DNA of 64,000 bases from Oscillospiraceae bacterium (GTDB lineage: Bacteria; Bacillota; Clostridia; Oscillospirales; CAG-272), in contig SVRT01000003.1 in assembly GCA_015064685.1 (NCBI GenBank), positions 81,314 through 145,313 on the forward strand, given 5' to 3'. This document shows, piece by piece, positions 47,887 through 56,425 of the stretch; positions within the stretch are counted from its first letter, which is position 1; every line of letters starts with the position of its first letter. The notes under the pieces are model-generated. The model was not told the origin of the DNA. It did not search any database and saw nothing but the letters and a program-made list of their open reading frames with translations. A program made the position numbers and the translations under genes.

Positions 47887-48654
47887 ATGGAACAAAAGCA
47901 CAAAAGAACACGCAATCCAATAATCATAAGAATAGATGACGTATGTCCCTATATGGATTTGGCTAAATTTGAGAAATATATTCATGCTATGAAAGAATTT
48001 GGAGTTAAACCGCTACTTGGTATTATTCCATTATGTGAAGACGAAAGCATAAATTATGGACAAATAGAAGATTTTTGGTCAATGATGCGACAAATGCAGG
48101 ATGATGGATATCCGATAGCAATGCATGGAGTGAACCATGTTTATTGCACACAAGTAAAAGGCCTGGTTTGCGATAGAAAGATGAGCGAATTTAGCTCGCT
48201 GTCATTTGAAATGCAAAGGGAAAAGCTCATGCGGGGGAAGGCTGCAATAGAAAAAGAAGGGATTTATACGGATACATTTATGGCACCTGGCCATTCTTAT
48301 GATAGAAACACATTGCGTGCACTTAAAGACATTGGCTTTAAATATATAACAGATGGAAGAAGCAAAAAACCGTATATGCTCGATGGAATAAAATGCATAC
48401 CTGCTATGGCTGCTTGGAGATTGCATTTCGGAGGTGGAGTTCTAACCATATGCTTGCATCCAAGCAGTGATACAAAGAAAAACTTTGATTCAGTAATGGC
48501 TTTGTTGAAAAAAGAAAAAAACAAGGTTATGTCATTTAAGGAAGCAAAGAACATAAAAAACGCACCATATTTTTGGTGTAGAGTTCAGGAAAAGGTTTCG
48601 ATGAAGACGACAAATATGCTTTCCGCAATGCTCCGTTTTGTCAAGAGACAGTGA
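47887..48654 (+). CDS. DUF2334-type polysaccharide deacetylase-like protein
   Basis: 255 residues from ATG 47887 (AAAAGGGAA upstream); the longer frame starts in the preceding gene. PIIIRIDDVCPYMD (D17-D18) and IAMHGVNHVY (His pair), TDTFMAPGHSYDRNTLRAL and ICLHPSSD match the NodB-like/DUF2334 fold, which removes N- or O-acetyl groups with a metal bound by Asp-His-His. It lacks a signal peptide, so it may act on a cytoplasmic lipid-linked sugar or on a sugar nucleotide. AT-rich. Confidence 0.82.
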   Translation: MEQKHKRTRNPIIIRIDDVCPYMDLAKFEKYIHAMKEFGVKPLLGIIPLCEDESINYGQIEDFWSMMRQMQDDGYPIAMHGVNHVYCTQVKGLVCDRKMSEFSSLSFEMQREKLMRGKAAIEKEGIYTDTFMAPGHSYDRNTLRALKDIGFKYITDGRSKKPYMLDGIKCIPAMAAWRLHFGGGVLTICLHPSSDTKKNFDSVMALLKKEKNKVMSFKEAKNIKNAPYFWCRVQEKVSMKTTNMLSAMLRFVKRQ

Positions 48655-48718
48655 TGCTTGAGATTACAAACTGTTTTTTGTTTGGAAAATCCAAGTCAAA
48701 ATTTAAACGGGAGAGATT

Positions 48719-49807
48719 ATGAAAAAAATTCTTATCAATATAGGAAGACTATCAAACGGTGGTGCAGAGCGTGTTGTGGCACTGTGGGCGGGGATTCTTG
48801 CTCAGCGGGGATACGATGTGTCCTTGTATATCTCTCATAGAGATGAAGACGAATATCATGTTAATCCGCGCGTTAGAATCGAAAGCACGGCATCGTCACA
48901 AAAAGACCTGTTAGATTTATCGCTGTTTAAGCGAATAAAAAAGCACAGAGATTATATAAAAAAATTCCAACCGGATGTGATGATTAATTTTTTACCCGGA
49001 ATACAAGTTAGAATGTTAGTGATATCGATGGGATTAAAGCTTAGAATAATTGAGACTGTGAGAAACAATCCCTGGATTGACGCAGATATCGGTAGAACAC
49101 GACCGATTTGGAACTTATGCTTTAAAAAGGCTGATGCAATAATTATCCAAACCGAAGAGCAGGCAGAATACTTTTCGATGAGAGAGAAACGCAAGTGTAC
49201 GGTGATACGCAATCCTATTTCTGTGGATTGTATTAATGCCAGCCGAACGGAGTATGCGGAAAAGGCAACAAGATTTATGGTTGCCGGGAGGCTGGCATTT
49301 CAAAAGAACCTTCCAATGCTTATTGAAGCATTTGCGATGGTATCTAAAGAAAACACAGATATATTTCTTGATATTGTGGGGAAAGGCACAGATGATTATA
49401 CAGCGTTTATTCAACGTTGCATTGATAATAGTGGAATGGCATCTCGAATAACTATGAGGGGAAGCACAAACGACATTTGTGATGCCTTGCTGCGGCACGA
49501 TTGCTTTATTTTGTCCTCTGATTATGAGGGAATGCCGAACGCCCTTGCTGAAGCAATGGCAACGGGTATGGTCTGCATATCCACAGACTGCAAAACCGGC
49601 CCGAGTGATATGATAGAAGATGGTGTAACCGGATTTCTTGTTAAAACCGGTGATGCACAGAGTATGGCAAAAGCTATTGAAACAGTTGTCTCAATGTCAA
49701 GAGAGCAGCGAAAGGAAATGGGATGTAGGGCGAAACAAAGCATTCTTTCGCTTTGCGATGATGAGACGAATATTAAAAAGCTGATTGAAGTTATAGAGGG
49801 CGAATAA
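48719..49807 (+). CDS. GT4 family glycosyltransferase
   Basis: 362 residues. KILINIGRLSNGGAERVVALWAGIL has the GGAERV donor-loop motif, then VAGRLAFQKNLPMLIEA and DYEGMPNALAEAMATGMVCISTD with the E-x7-E pair, then GPSDMIEDGVTGFLV. AGGAG-like GGGAGA precedes the ATG. AT-rich. It is close in type to the gene at 44856. Confidence 0.92.
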   Translation: MKKILINIGRLSNGGAERVVALWAGILAQRGYDVSLYISHRDEDEYHVNPRVRIESTASSQKDLLDLSLFKRIKKHRDYIKKFQPDVMINFLPGIQVRMLVISMGLKLRIIETVRNNPWIDADIGRTRPIWNLCFKKADAIIIQTEEQAEYFSMREKRKCTVIRNPISVDCINASRTEYAEKATRFMVAGRLAFQKNLPMLIEAFAMVSKENTDIFLDIVGKGTDDYTAFIQRCIDNSGMASRITMRGSTNDICDALLRHDCFILSSDYEGMPNALAEAMATGMVCISTDCKTGPSDMIEDGVTGFLVKTGDAQSMAKAIETVVSMSREQRKEMGCRAKQSILSLCDDETNIKKLIEVIEGE

Positions 49808-49829
49808 TATTTAGAGGCTATAGACGGTA

Positions 49830-51188
49830 ATGATAAATACAAACGTAAGAGAAATACAACAAAACAAATCTGCAAATAGATTTTTGCGCGCGCTATTTTA
49901 TTTTGGAATGGCACTTATGATAGCATCAATATTTGCAAGGAACATTCTTGATATATCCATACCTGTAATTGTTGTCCTTGCTATTGGTGCACTTACCGCG
50001 CTTATTGCGACGCGCGATGAAATAATAGCGCTTTGTATAGCGTGTATACCGATGTCCGCGGCGTTTCAGTACAAGTATTTGATTGTTGTTTGTATAGTTG
50101 TATATATCGTAAAGTTCAGCAGGGACGTACATATCACCCCTGCGATTTTCCCGTTGCTGTTTATGATGGTGTGGGAGTTCATTCACGGGTTTTTCTATCC
50201 GTTCTCTATAATTGAAAGCTTTCGAGGTTTTGCGGAAATAATATTCTGCACGTTTTTGATGATGATCGTGCCGAAAAAGATCGATTACAGAATGATATGC
50301 AGGGTGCTGGCGATTTCTTCTGTCTGTATGATGATGATCGTGTTGTTGAATCTCCTCCAGCAGACGAATTACAATTTTGAAGAAATATTTGTGGGAACGT
50401 ATCGCTTTGGTGTTGGAGACGAAACGGTAAAGAATTATGGCGTGAATTATAATTCCAATGGACTCGGTTTTATAGCCAATCTGGCTATTGCGGGCCTTTT
50501 GCAGTTGATCGTTGCAAAAAAACATAATATTTTCGATTATCTGTTGATTATTGTTTTGTTTGCGTTTGGTGTTATGACTATGTCGCGAACTTTTTTGGTG
50601 TGCTTTGTATTAATTTTGGTTATGTTTGCAATGTCGGGAGTCCCCACTCTTACAGGAAAAATTAAGCGTATTCTTTTGATAGCTTTGATGCTTGCCCTTC
50701 TTATCGCTCTTGTTGTAAATCTCATGCCAACCGTTTATGAAATGTATACGAAACGCTTCAAGGTTGAAGACGTTACCAATGGACGAAGCTCTCTCTTTGC
50801 TTTTTATTTAGAACACTTAACGTCAAATCCCAAAAGTTTTCTTTTCGGTGTAGGCAGACAGGACTACCTCGACATTGTATATAGCATGCATATTGGAGAA
50901 TCGTGGGGTGGTGAGGTTAACGTATGCCACAACGCAATACAAGAGATCCTGGTTTGTTGGGGGTTGCCCGGACTTATACTCTTTGCTTGGTTTATCATTG
51001 AAATGATAAGAAAAAAGCCAAGTGGTCTCAAACGAGGTATAGTGAATTATATTCCACTTGTTCTTATACTTGTTGCTGTTCAAGCTGGGCAGCTTATTAC
51101 CGGTGGCGAGAAACTGCTTGCATTGTCGTTTGCATATGTAAGTTTATGTTATGATTTTTTTGGAGGAAAAAATGAAAAAAATAGTTAA
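49830..51188 (+). CDS. Wzy-like O-antigen polymerase/ligase family membrane protein
   Basis: 452 residues, about 10-12 membrane helices with a larger outside loop (residues about 275-380) containing NGRSSLFAFYLEHLTSNPKSFLFGVGRQDY and SWGGEVNVCHNAIQEILVCWGLPG, features of the O-antigen ligase/polymerase family (PF04932), where H and R in these loops are important. It would polymerise the repeat units delivered by the Wzx flippase. Its end overlaps the next gene by 17 bases. AT-rich. Confidence 0.88.
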   Translation: MINTNVREIQQNKSANRFLRALFYFGMALMIASIFARNILDISIPVIVVLAIGALTALIATRDEIIALCIACIPMSAAFQYKYLIVVCIVVYIVKFSRDVHITPAIFPLLFMMVWEFIHGFFYPFSIIESFRGFAEIIFCTFLMMIVPKKIDYRMICRVLAISSVCMMMIVLLNLLQQTNYNFEEIFVGTYRFGVGDETVKNYGVNYNSNGLGFIANLAIAGLLQLIVAKKHNIFDYLLIIVLFAFGVMTMSRTFLVCFVLILVMFAMSGVPTLTGKIKRILLIALMLALLIALVVNLMPTVYEMYTKRFKVEDVTNGRSSLFAFYLEHLTSNPKSFLFGVGRQDYLDIVYSMHIGESWGGEVNVCHNAIQEILVCWGLPGLILFAWFIIEMIRKKPSGLKRGIVNYIPLVLILVAVQAGQLITGGEKLLALSFAYVSLCYDFFGGKNEKNS

Positions 51189-52092
51189 AGCATTCAAGCT
51201 TATTGGAAACCCATCAAAGCTTGTTGTTCGCTTAAATTCATGCGGCTTTGCGAAATTATTTTCGGATAGTTTTTTTTTGAGGTGTGAATACAAACACGTT
51301 TTTGATAAAAAATTGAACCTTGAAGATCCTAAAACATATAACGAGAAGATTCAATGGTTGAAGCTCTATGATCGCAAACCCGAATATTCCCGTATGGTTG
51401 ATAAATATGAGGCGAAAAAATACGTTGCGGAAAAAATAGGCGATGAATATATTATTCCAACCCTCGGGGTTTGGGACAAGTTTGACGATATTGATTTTAA
51501 TTCTTTGCCTAGTCAATTTGTACTCAAGTGCACTCATGATAGTGGGGGACTTGTGATATGTAAGGACAAGAGTAAATTTGATGTTGAAACAGCAAGGAAG
51601 AAAATTAATTGGTCTTTAAACAGAAAATATTTCTATGCACATCGTGAATGGCCGTATAAAAATGTAAGGCCTAGGATAATTGCCGAAAGATATATGGAGG
51701 ATAGCGTTACAGAAGAGTTGCGCGATTATAAATTTTTTTGTTTTGACGGCCAGGTAAAGGCGTTGTTTATCGCTAGCGATCGAACGAGCGTCACCGAGGA
51801 AACTAAGTTTGACTTTTTTGATGCCGATTATACACATTTGCCATTTACAAATGGTCATCCAAATGCCGCGATTCAGCCTGCAAAACCTCAAAATTTCGAG
51901 CTAATGAAGAAGCTTTCCCAGAAGCTTTCTAGCAATATTCCACATGTGCGAGTGGATTTTTATGAGTGTAATGGAAAGGTTTATTTCGGCGAGTTAACGT
52001 TTTCTCATTGGAGCGGAATTGTTCCCTTTGATCCGCCAGAATGGGATAAGACATTTGGCGACTGGATCAAATTGCCCGAAAAGGTGAAATAA
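51172..52092 (+). CDS. TupA-like ATP-grasp protein (polysaccharide locus)
   Basis: 306 residues from ATG 51172 with GGAGG six bases upstream. FFLRCEYKHVFDKKLNLEDP followed by TYNEKIQWLKLYDRKPEYSRMVDKYEAKKYV is the N-terminal signature of the TupA-like ATPgrasp family (PF14305), and PTLGVWDKFDDIDFNSLPSQFVLKC, SGGLVICKDK, IIAERYMEDS, DYKFFCFDGQVKALFIASDR and VRVDFYECNGKVYFGELTF are the ATP-grasp lobes and metal site. The family occurs in polysaccharide loci and probably links amino acids or other groups to sugars by ATP-dependent ligation. A broken relative lies at 45923. Confidence 0.88.
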   Translation: MKKIVKAFKLIGNPSKLVVRLNSCGFAKLFSDSFFLRCEYKHVFDKKLNLEDPKTYNEKIQWLKLYDRKPEYSRMVDKYEAKKYVAEKIGDEYIIPTLGVWDKFDDIDFNSLPSQFVLKCTHDSGGLVICKDKSKFDVETARKKINWSLNRKYFYAHREWPYKNVRPRIIAERYMEDSVTEELRDYKFFCFDGQVKALFIASDRTSVTEETKFDFFDADYTHLPFTNGHPNAAIQPAKPQNFELMKKLSQKLSSNIPHVRVDFYECNGKVYFGELTFSHWSGIVPFDPPEWDKTFGDWIKLPEKVK

Positions 52093-53534
52093 TGGAACGA
52101 AAAAAAATAATTTCCTCATTATTTTATAAATTTGCTGAACGACTTGCCGTTAAAGGCGCGGGACTTATCATAGGAATTATTCTTGCAAGGCTCCTTTTAC
52201 CCGAGGAGTTTGGACAGGTCGCAATTATAACGATATTTATCAACCTTGCGAATTCCATTATTCAAAACGGATTTAACTCGGCACTTATTCAGCAAAAAGA
52301 GGTGGATGATAAAGATTATTCCACCGTATTTTACATAACGATGGTACTTTCGGCTGCAATTGTGGCGATCTTGTTTGTAAGCTCACCTTATATTGCGAGA
52401 TATTATGGATTGCCGAAGCTCGTTTGGCCGATGCGCGTATATTCTTTCTCGCTTTTCTTTGGTAGCTTTAATTCGATACAAGTTGCAAAGTTGCAAAGGG
52501 AAATGCGCTTTAAGCCGATGATGTATACAAGCCTTATCGCGACGATACTGTCCGGTGTGCTTGGCGTTGCTTTGGCGTATGCAGGTGCGGGAATATGGGC
52601 TCTTGTGGTTTACGGTTGCTCTAACATTGTGTTTTCTTGCATAGCAATGCTTTTTGTTGCCAATTGGTTTCCACGGTTTGTTTTCTCTTGGAGGCGCGCA
52701 CGCACGCTCTTTTCTTTTGGCTGGAAAATGCTCGTCTCGGCTATACTTTGCTCGCTATATAACGACACTCGCTCGCTTATAATTGGAAAGCGGTACTCTG
52801 TTGACGACCTGGCATATTACAACCGAGGGCAGCAGTATCCGGAAGTGGTATCTTCGACGATAGAGTCGGGGATACAATCTGTAATGTTTCCTGCGATGGC
52901 AAGAAGTCAGTCAGACGCGCAACAGATGAGAGCTATGCTCAAAAGAACGCTTTCGCTAAGCGTTTTTGTCATTATGCCGATCATGGTTGGACTGGCTGCG
53001 GTTTCACAATCATTCATACTTTTGCTTTTGACGGAAAAGTGGCTTCCAAGCGCAATATATATGCAGATAATTTGTGTGGGCAGTATTTCAATATCTGTTA
53101 CGTCACCGAATTTGACGGCTATTAAAGCACTTGGCAGAAGTGATATTTATATGAAGCTTGAGATCGTTCGCAGAATTGTTATGCTGGCAATATTGCTGGT
53201 AGCATTGTTTGCGTTCGATTCGATATTGGCAATTGCCATAAGTTACGTAATCAGTTCATTTATTGATATGTTCATTGCGGCAGCACCATTAAAAAAATTG
53301 CTTGATTATAGTGGATTCAAACAAATAAAAGACAATTGGAAAACCTTAGTTGCAGCCCTTGTGATGGGTGTCGTAGTATATTTTGTCGGATTGTTGCAGA
53401 TAAACTTGTTTTCATTGTTGTGTATACAAATTCTTTGCGGCGCTGTTACATATGTTTTGCTTTGCGTGCTTTTGAGGATTGAAAGTTTAAACTATTGTAT
53501 TCAGGTAATCAAAGGACTAAAGAGCAGAAGATAA
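52092..53534 (+). CDS. Wzx-type polysaccharide flippase
   Basis: 480 residues with about 12-14 membrane helices, MOP superfamily (MVF/Wzx, PF13440 type). The start IISSLFYKFAERLAVKGAGLIIGIILARLLLPEEFGQVAIITIF is the Wzx/TuaB signature. It carries undecaprenyl-linked repeat units across the membrane for the Wzy polymerase. The start codon overlaps the TupA-like stop (TAATG), so translation is coupled. Base composition drifts back toward the host value within this gene. Confidence 0.92.
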   Translation: MERKKIISSLFYKFAERLAVKGAGLIIGIILARLLLPEEFGQVAIITIFINLANSIIQNGFNSALIQQKEVDDKDYSTVFYITMVLSAAIVAILFVSSPYIARYYGLPKLVWPMRVYSFSLFFGSFNSIQVAKLQREMRFKPMMYTSLIATILSGVLGVALAYAGAGIWALVVYGCSNIVFSCIAMLFVANWFPRFVFSWRRARTLFSFGWKMLVSAILCSLYNDTRSLIIGKRYSVDDLAYYNRGQQYPEVVSSTIESGIQSVMFPAMARSQSDAQQMRAMLKRTLSLSVFVIMPIMVGLAAVSQSFILLLLTEKWLPSAIYMQIICVGSISISVTSPNLTAIKALGRSDIYMKLEIVRRIVMLAILLVALFAFDSILAIAISYVISSFIDMFIAAAPLKKLLDYSGFKQIKDNWKTLVAALVMGVVVYFVGLLQINLFSLLCIQILCGAVTYVLLCVLLRIESLNYCIQVIKGLKSRR

Positions 53535-53551
53535 ATATTTGAGGTTAAAAA

Positions 53552-54733
53552 ATGATGGAGATCGACAACCGAGAAGCGAACGCTATGTTAGCGCTCATAC
53601 GTTCCGCCCTTATTGAGGATGAAGCTCTGAGTAAAGAAGACGAGGAGATCATCAAGAATAACATTGAAGAGATATACAAGATCTCAAAGCGCAATGACAT
53701 TGCCCAGTTAATAGGCCATGCACTTGACAAGACAGAGCTCATCTCCCCGGATAATGTGTATTATCAAAAGCTTCAGGAACAAACGTATCTGGCGGTTTTC
53801 AGATATGAAGGAATGTGTTTTGAACTTGAAAGAATGCGAGAGGTGTTCGAGGAGGCAAAAATACACTTTATTCCTTTGAAAGGTGCTGTTATAAGGTCGC
53901 TTTACCCCGAGGGATGGATGAGGACAAGCAGCGATATAGACGTTTTGGTAAAACCCGATGATCTTGACTTGGCAATGAAATTATTGTCAACCAAGCTGGG
54001 GTATAAGCTCACACGCGAAGGAACGCATGACCGATCCTTTTTCACGGAGGGCGGAGTGCATATAGAGCTTCATTTCGACCTTGTTGAGCCGGGAAAGGCA
54101 AATTCCGCGAGCGAGGTGCTATCTGACGTTTGGAAATACGCCGTGGCGGTGGGCGATGGAAAATATGAATGTGAGCTCACAGACGGGATGTTTTATTTTT
54201 ATCATATAGCGCACCTCGCAAAGCATTTGGAGTGTGCGGGTGCGGGAATCAGGCCATTTATCGATTTGTGGTTGATAAATAACAGCAATAAACGGAACGA
54301 TAACGAACGAAAAGAGCTTCTTTGCCGTTGCTCGCTCGATCGGTTTGCTTCGCTGTGTGATGAGCTGAGTTTGCATTGGATGGAAAAAAACGAGAACATA
54401 AGCTCCACCGCGCGCAAACTTGAACATTTTGTTTTGAATTGCGGAATATACGGTTCGGAAGAAAATAGGATAGCCATTGATAAAAAGCACCGAGGAGGCA
54501 CTTTCGGCTATGTGCTACGCAGGTTGTTTTTGCCGTATAAAATACTCGGAACACTTTATCCGATAATAAAAAGGCATAAATGGCTTACACCGTTCTGTCA
54601 GATAGCCAGGTGGTTTAAGTTGCTGTCCGGGAAAATGGCAAAAAAGGCAATAGGGGAGATAAAAATATCTAACTCCACTTCATCACAGGACGTTAAAGAA
54701 ATACAAAATTTCATGTCCGAGATCGGACTTTAA
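53552..54733 (+). CDS. NTP_transf_5-type nucleotidyltransferase-like protein
   Basis: 393 residues. FIPLKGAVIRSLYPEGWMRTSSDIDVLV contains the nucleotidyltransferase hG-x..-DxD pattern (D128, D130), and HDRSFFTEGGVHIELHFDL holds the third acidic position. This is the uncharacterised NTP_transf_5 family (PF14907), common beside exopolysaccharide genes and sometimes linked to kinase-like partners. It may modify a protein or sugar with a nucleotide. It is the last plus-strand gene of the locus and follows the flippase by 17 bases. More GC-rich than the centre of the locus. Confidence 0.82.
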   Translation: MMEIDNREANAMLALIRSALIEDEALSKEDEEIIKNNIEEIYKISKRNDIAQLIGHALDKTELISPDNVYYQKLQEQTYLAVFRYEGMCFELERMREVFEEAKIHFIPLKGAVIRSLYPEGWMRTSSDIDVLVKPDDLDLAMKLLSTKLGYKLTREGTHDRSFFTEGGVHIELHFDLVEPGKANSASEVLSDVWKYAVAVGDGKYECELTDGMFYFYHIAHLAKHLECAGAGIRPFIDLWLINNSNKRNDNERKELLCRCSLDRFASLCDELSLHWMEKNENISSTARKLEHFVLNCGIYGSEENRIAIDKKHRGGTFGYVLRRLFLPYKILGTLYPIIKRHKWLTPFCQIARWFKLLSGKMAKKAIGEIKISNSTSSQDVKEIQNFMSEIGL

Positions 54734-54772
54734 AAAAAACTCTTTAATGCTTCATTGCATTAAAGAGTTTTT
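54734..54772. terminator. Bidirectional terminator at the end of the polysaccharide locus
   Basis: AAAACTCTTTAATGC pairs with GCATTAAAGAGTTTT around TTCATT, with A8 before and T5 after; it serves the plus-strand locus and the convergent gene at 54760. Confidence 0.88.
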
Positions 54773-56241
54773 TGTTCTTTTAATAATTCGTAATGCTTTT
54801 CTGCAAGCAACAGAAAGGCAACGTAGATTATCTGGAAATTGAGATAAAAGAAGAAATTATCTACAAGAGACATAAGCAGTATCATTATTGAGACTGACAG
54901 TAGCATAAGCCTGTCCACGTTAATACGACGCAGTGCTAGCTTAATGATATCCTTGATGTGATAGCCGAGTGCGGCAAGTCCCACAATGCCGGCGGATGCA
55001 CAAAATTGAAGCGGCAGGCAGTGGTACATGTTGCTGTAGAAGTTTTTGAATTTGAGGTCGGAGGAAAACGCGCCCTTGCTCCAACCGACACCGAATATTG
55101 GGGCGTTTAGGAAATCCTCGAGTCCGATCTTATAAATAGCAATTCGATCGTCTACAATGTCAAACCGCAAAAATTTGTATATATCGAAAAGCACTTCCTT
55201 GATGGGGGCGCTTTCGGTAACCTTTCGGTATGCCAGGGTAAGAGCAAACGCAATCAGTGCGACAAGTCCGATAGTAAACATCAAATTACATTTTCTATTT
55301 TTGCCCCCAAATGATATGATAATGATTCCTGCAATTAAGAATACGCCGCCGACAAGCATAGATGATCTTGCATTGACGAGAATAGTAGTCGCCCACATGA
55401 TCAGCGCGGAAATATAATAAAGTATCGGAAATCTATTGGTTTTCGCGAGATACATCGCCGCAGGTATTCCGCAAGCGCAGGATGCGCCGATTATTGTTGT
55501 TAATCCCCAAGACAAGGCGATGTTATACCGCTTAAGTATCCACTTTCCGGTGGAGGGGTCAAGACGAAGTAGCATTCCGTCTCGATGGAGTTGACTGACA
55601 AGCAAGATGACCTGAAGAGAGATCATAAGACAAGTCAGAACAAGAACGTAGCAGGAATAGGGAATAATGTCTTTATTTGACCTGCCGATGATAGAGGAAA
55701 GGATGAGATAGAATACGTCCAGCCCGGCGATAAGGATCAATGCATAAGCAAGATTTATCGTAGACCAATGCTCGGAAAAGATACCTCCGATCAATATCGA
55801 TCCGTTCAAAGCAACGATACCCCAGAAGGCGAGCCCTCTGTTTTTTATTGCATAAGCTGCAGATCCGTCCAATACAAGGCGAATAAATACGGGAATTACG
55901 ATTATGGCGGCGAGAATACATATCCCGGTGAATCCGTCCGAGTCAAATGATGCAATAACGTTGCCGCTTGAGCTTGCAAATGCCCTTGGTGTATCGATCC
56001 CTATCGAATAGTATATCATAAATATCGGTGTTAAGAACACCTTGTTATCTCTGACGAAAAGCACCGAGAAGAGGATCGAGAGCGCGAGAACAGATATAAT
56101 AGGAAGATAAACGTACTTATCCCCAAGTCCCGAGACGGTGCAAAGTATAGCAAAAAAGACGGGATAAGCCCCCGAGAGCTGAAATCTTTCGATCGCATCG
56201 ATAAATTTCGGCCTTTTTTTCATTTCTGCCAAGCACTCCAT
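54760..56241 (-). CDS. Wzy-like membrane protein (second O-antigen polymerase/ligase-type)
   Basis: 493 residues, about 12-14 membrane helices. GVGWSKGAFSSDLKFKNFYSNMYHCLPLQFCASAGIVGLAALGYH lies in the position of the polymerase/ligase periplasmic loop, and FAVLCxVSGLGDKYVYLP and LVSQLHRDGMLLRLDPSTGKW in other loops. It probably polymerises or ligates glycans; together with the gene at 49830 the locus has two candidate polymerases or a polymerase and a ligase. It is transcribed toward the locus from its own promoter at 56274, and has host-like composition. The start may alternatively be the Met seven codons later. Confidence 0.75.
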   Translation of the reverse strand: MECLAEMKKRPKFIDAIERFQLSGAYPVFFAILCTVSGLGDKYVYLPIISVLALSILFSVLFVRDNKVFLTPIFMIYYSIGIDTPRAFASSSGNVIASFDSDGFTGICILAAIIVIPVFIRLVLDGSAAYAIKNRGLAFWGIVALNGSILIGGIFSEHWSTINLAYALILIAGLDVFYLILSSIIGRSNKDIIPYSCYVLVLTCLMISLQVILLVSQLHRDGMLLRLDPSTGKWILKRYNIALSWGLTTIIGASCACGIPAAMYLAKTNRFPILYYISALIMWATTILVNARSSMLVGGVFLIAGIIIISFGGKNRKCNLMFTIGLVALIAFALTLAYRKVTESAPIKEVLFDIYKFLRFDIVDDRIAIYKIGLEDFLNAPIFGVGWSKGAFSSDLKFKNFYSNMYHCLPLQFCASAGIVGLAALGYHIKDIIKLALRRINVDRLMLLSVSIMILLMSLVDNFFFYLNFQIIYVAFLLLAEKHYELLKEQKTL

Positions 56242-56273
56242 AAAGATAAATTCCCCACGATTATTATGCTTTA

Positions 56274-56302
56274 ATTATACCAAAGCAAAATATCAAAGTC
56301 AA
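56274..56302 (-). promoter_or_regulatory. Promoter of the gene at 54760
   Basis: Minus strand TTGACT (56297-56302), 17 bases, TATAAT (56274-56279). Confidence 0.75.
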
Positions 56303-56358
56303 TGAATTTATCCAAAAATAAGAAAACTTAAAAAATCGATAAAAAAAGAGTGAAATTG

Positions 56359-56387
56359 TTGAAAAAGCATTGCGGTTATGTTATAAT
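56359..56387 (+). promoter_or_regulatory. Promoter of the GH39-like gene
   Basis: TTGAAA (56359-56364), 17 bases, TATAAT (56382-56387). Confidence 0.78.
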
Positions 56388-56425
56388 TCAAATAGAAACG
56401 AAGGCTTTTCAAAAGGAGGGTCATT

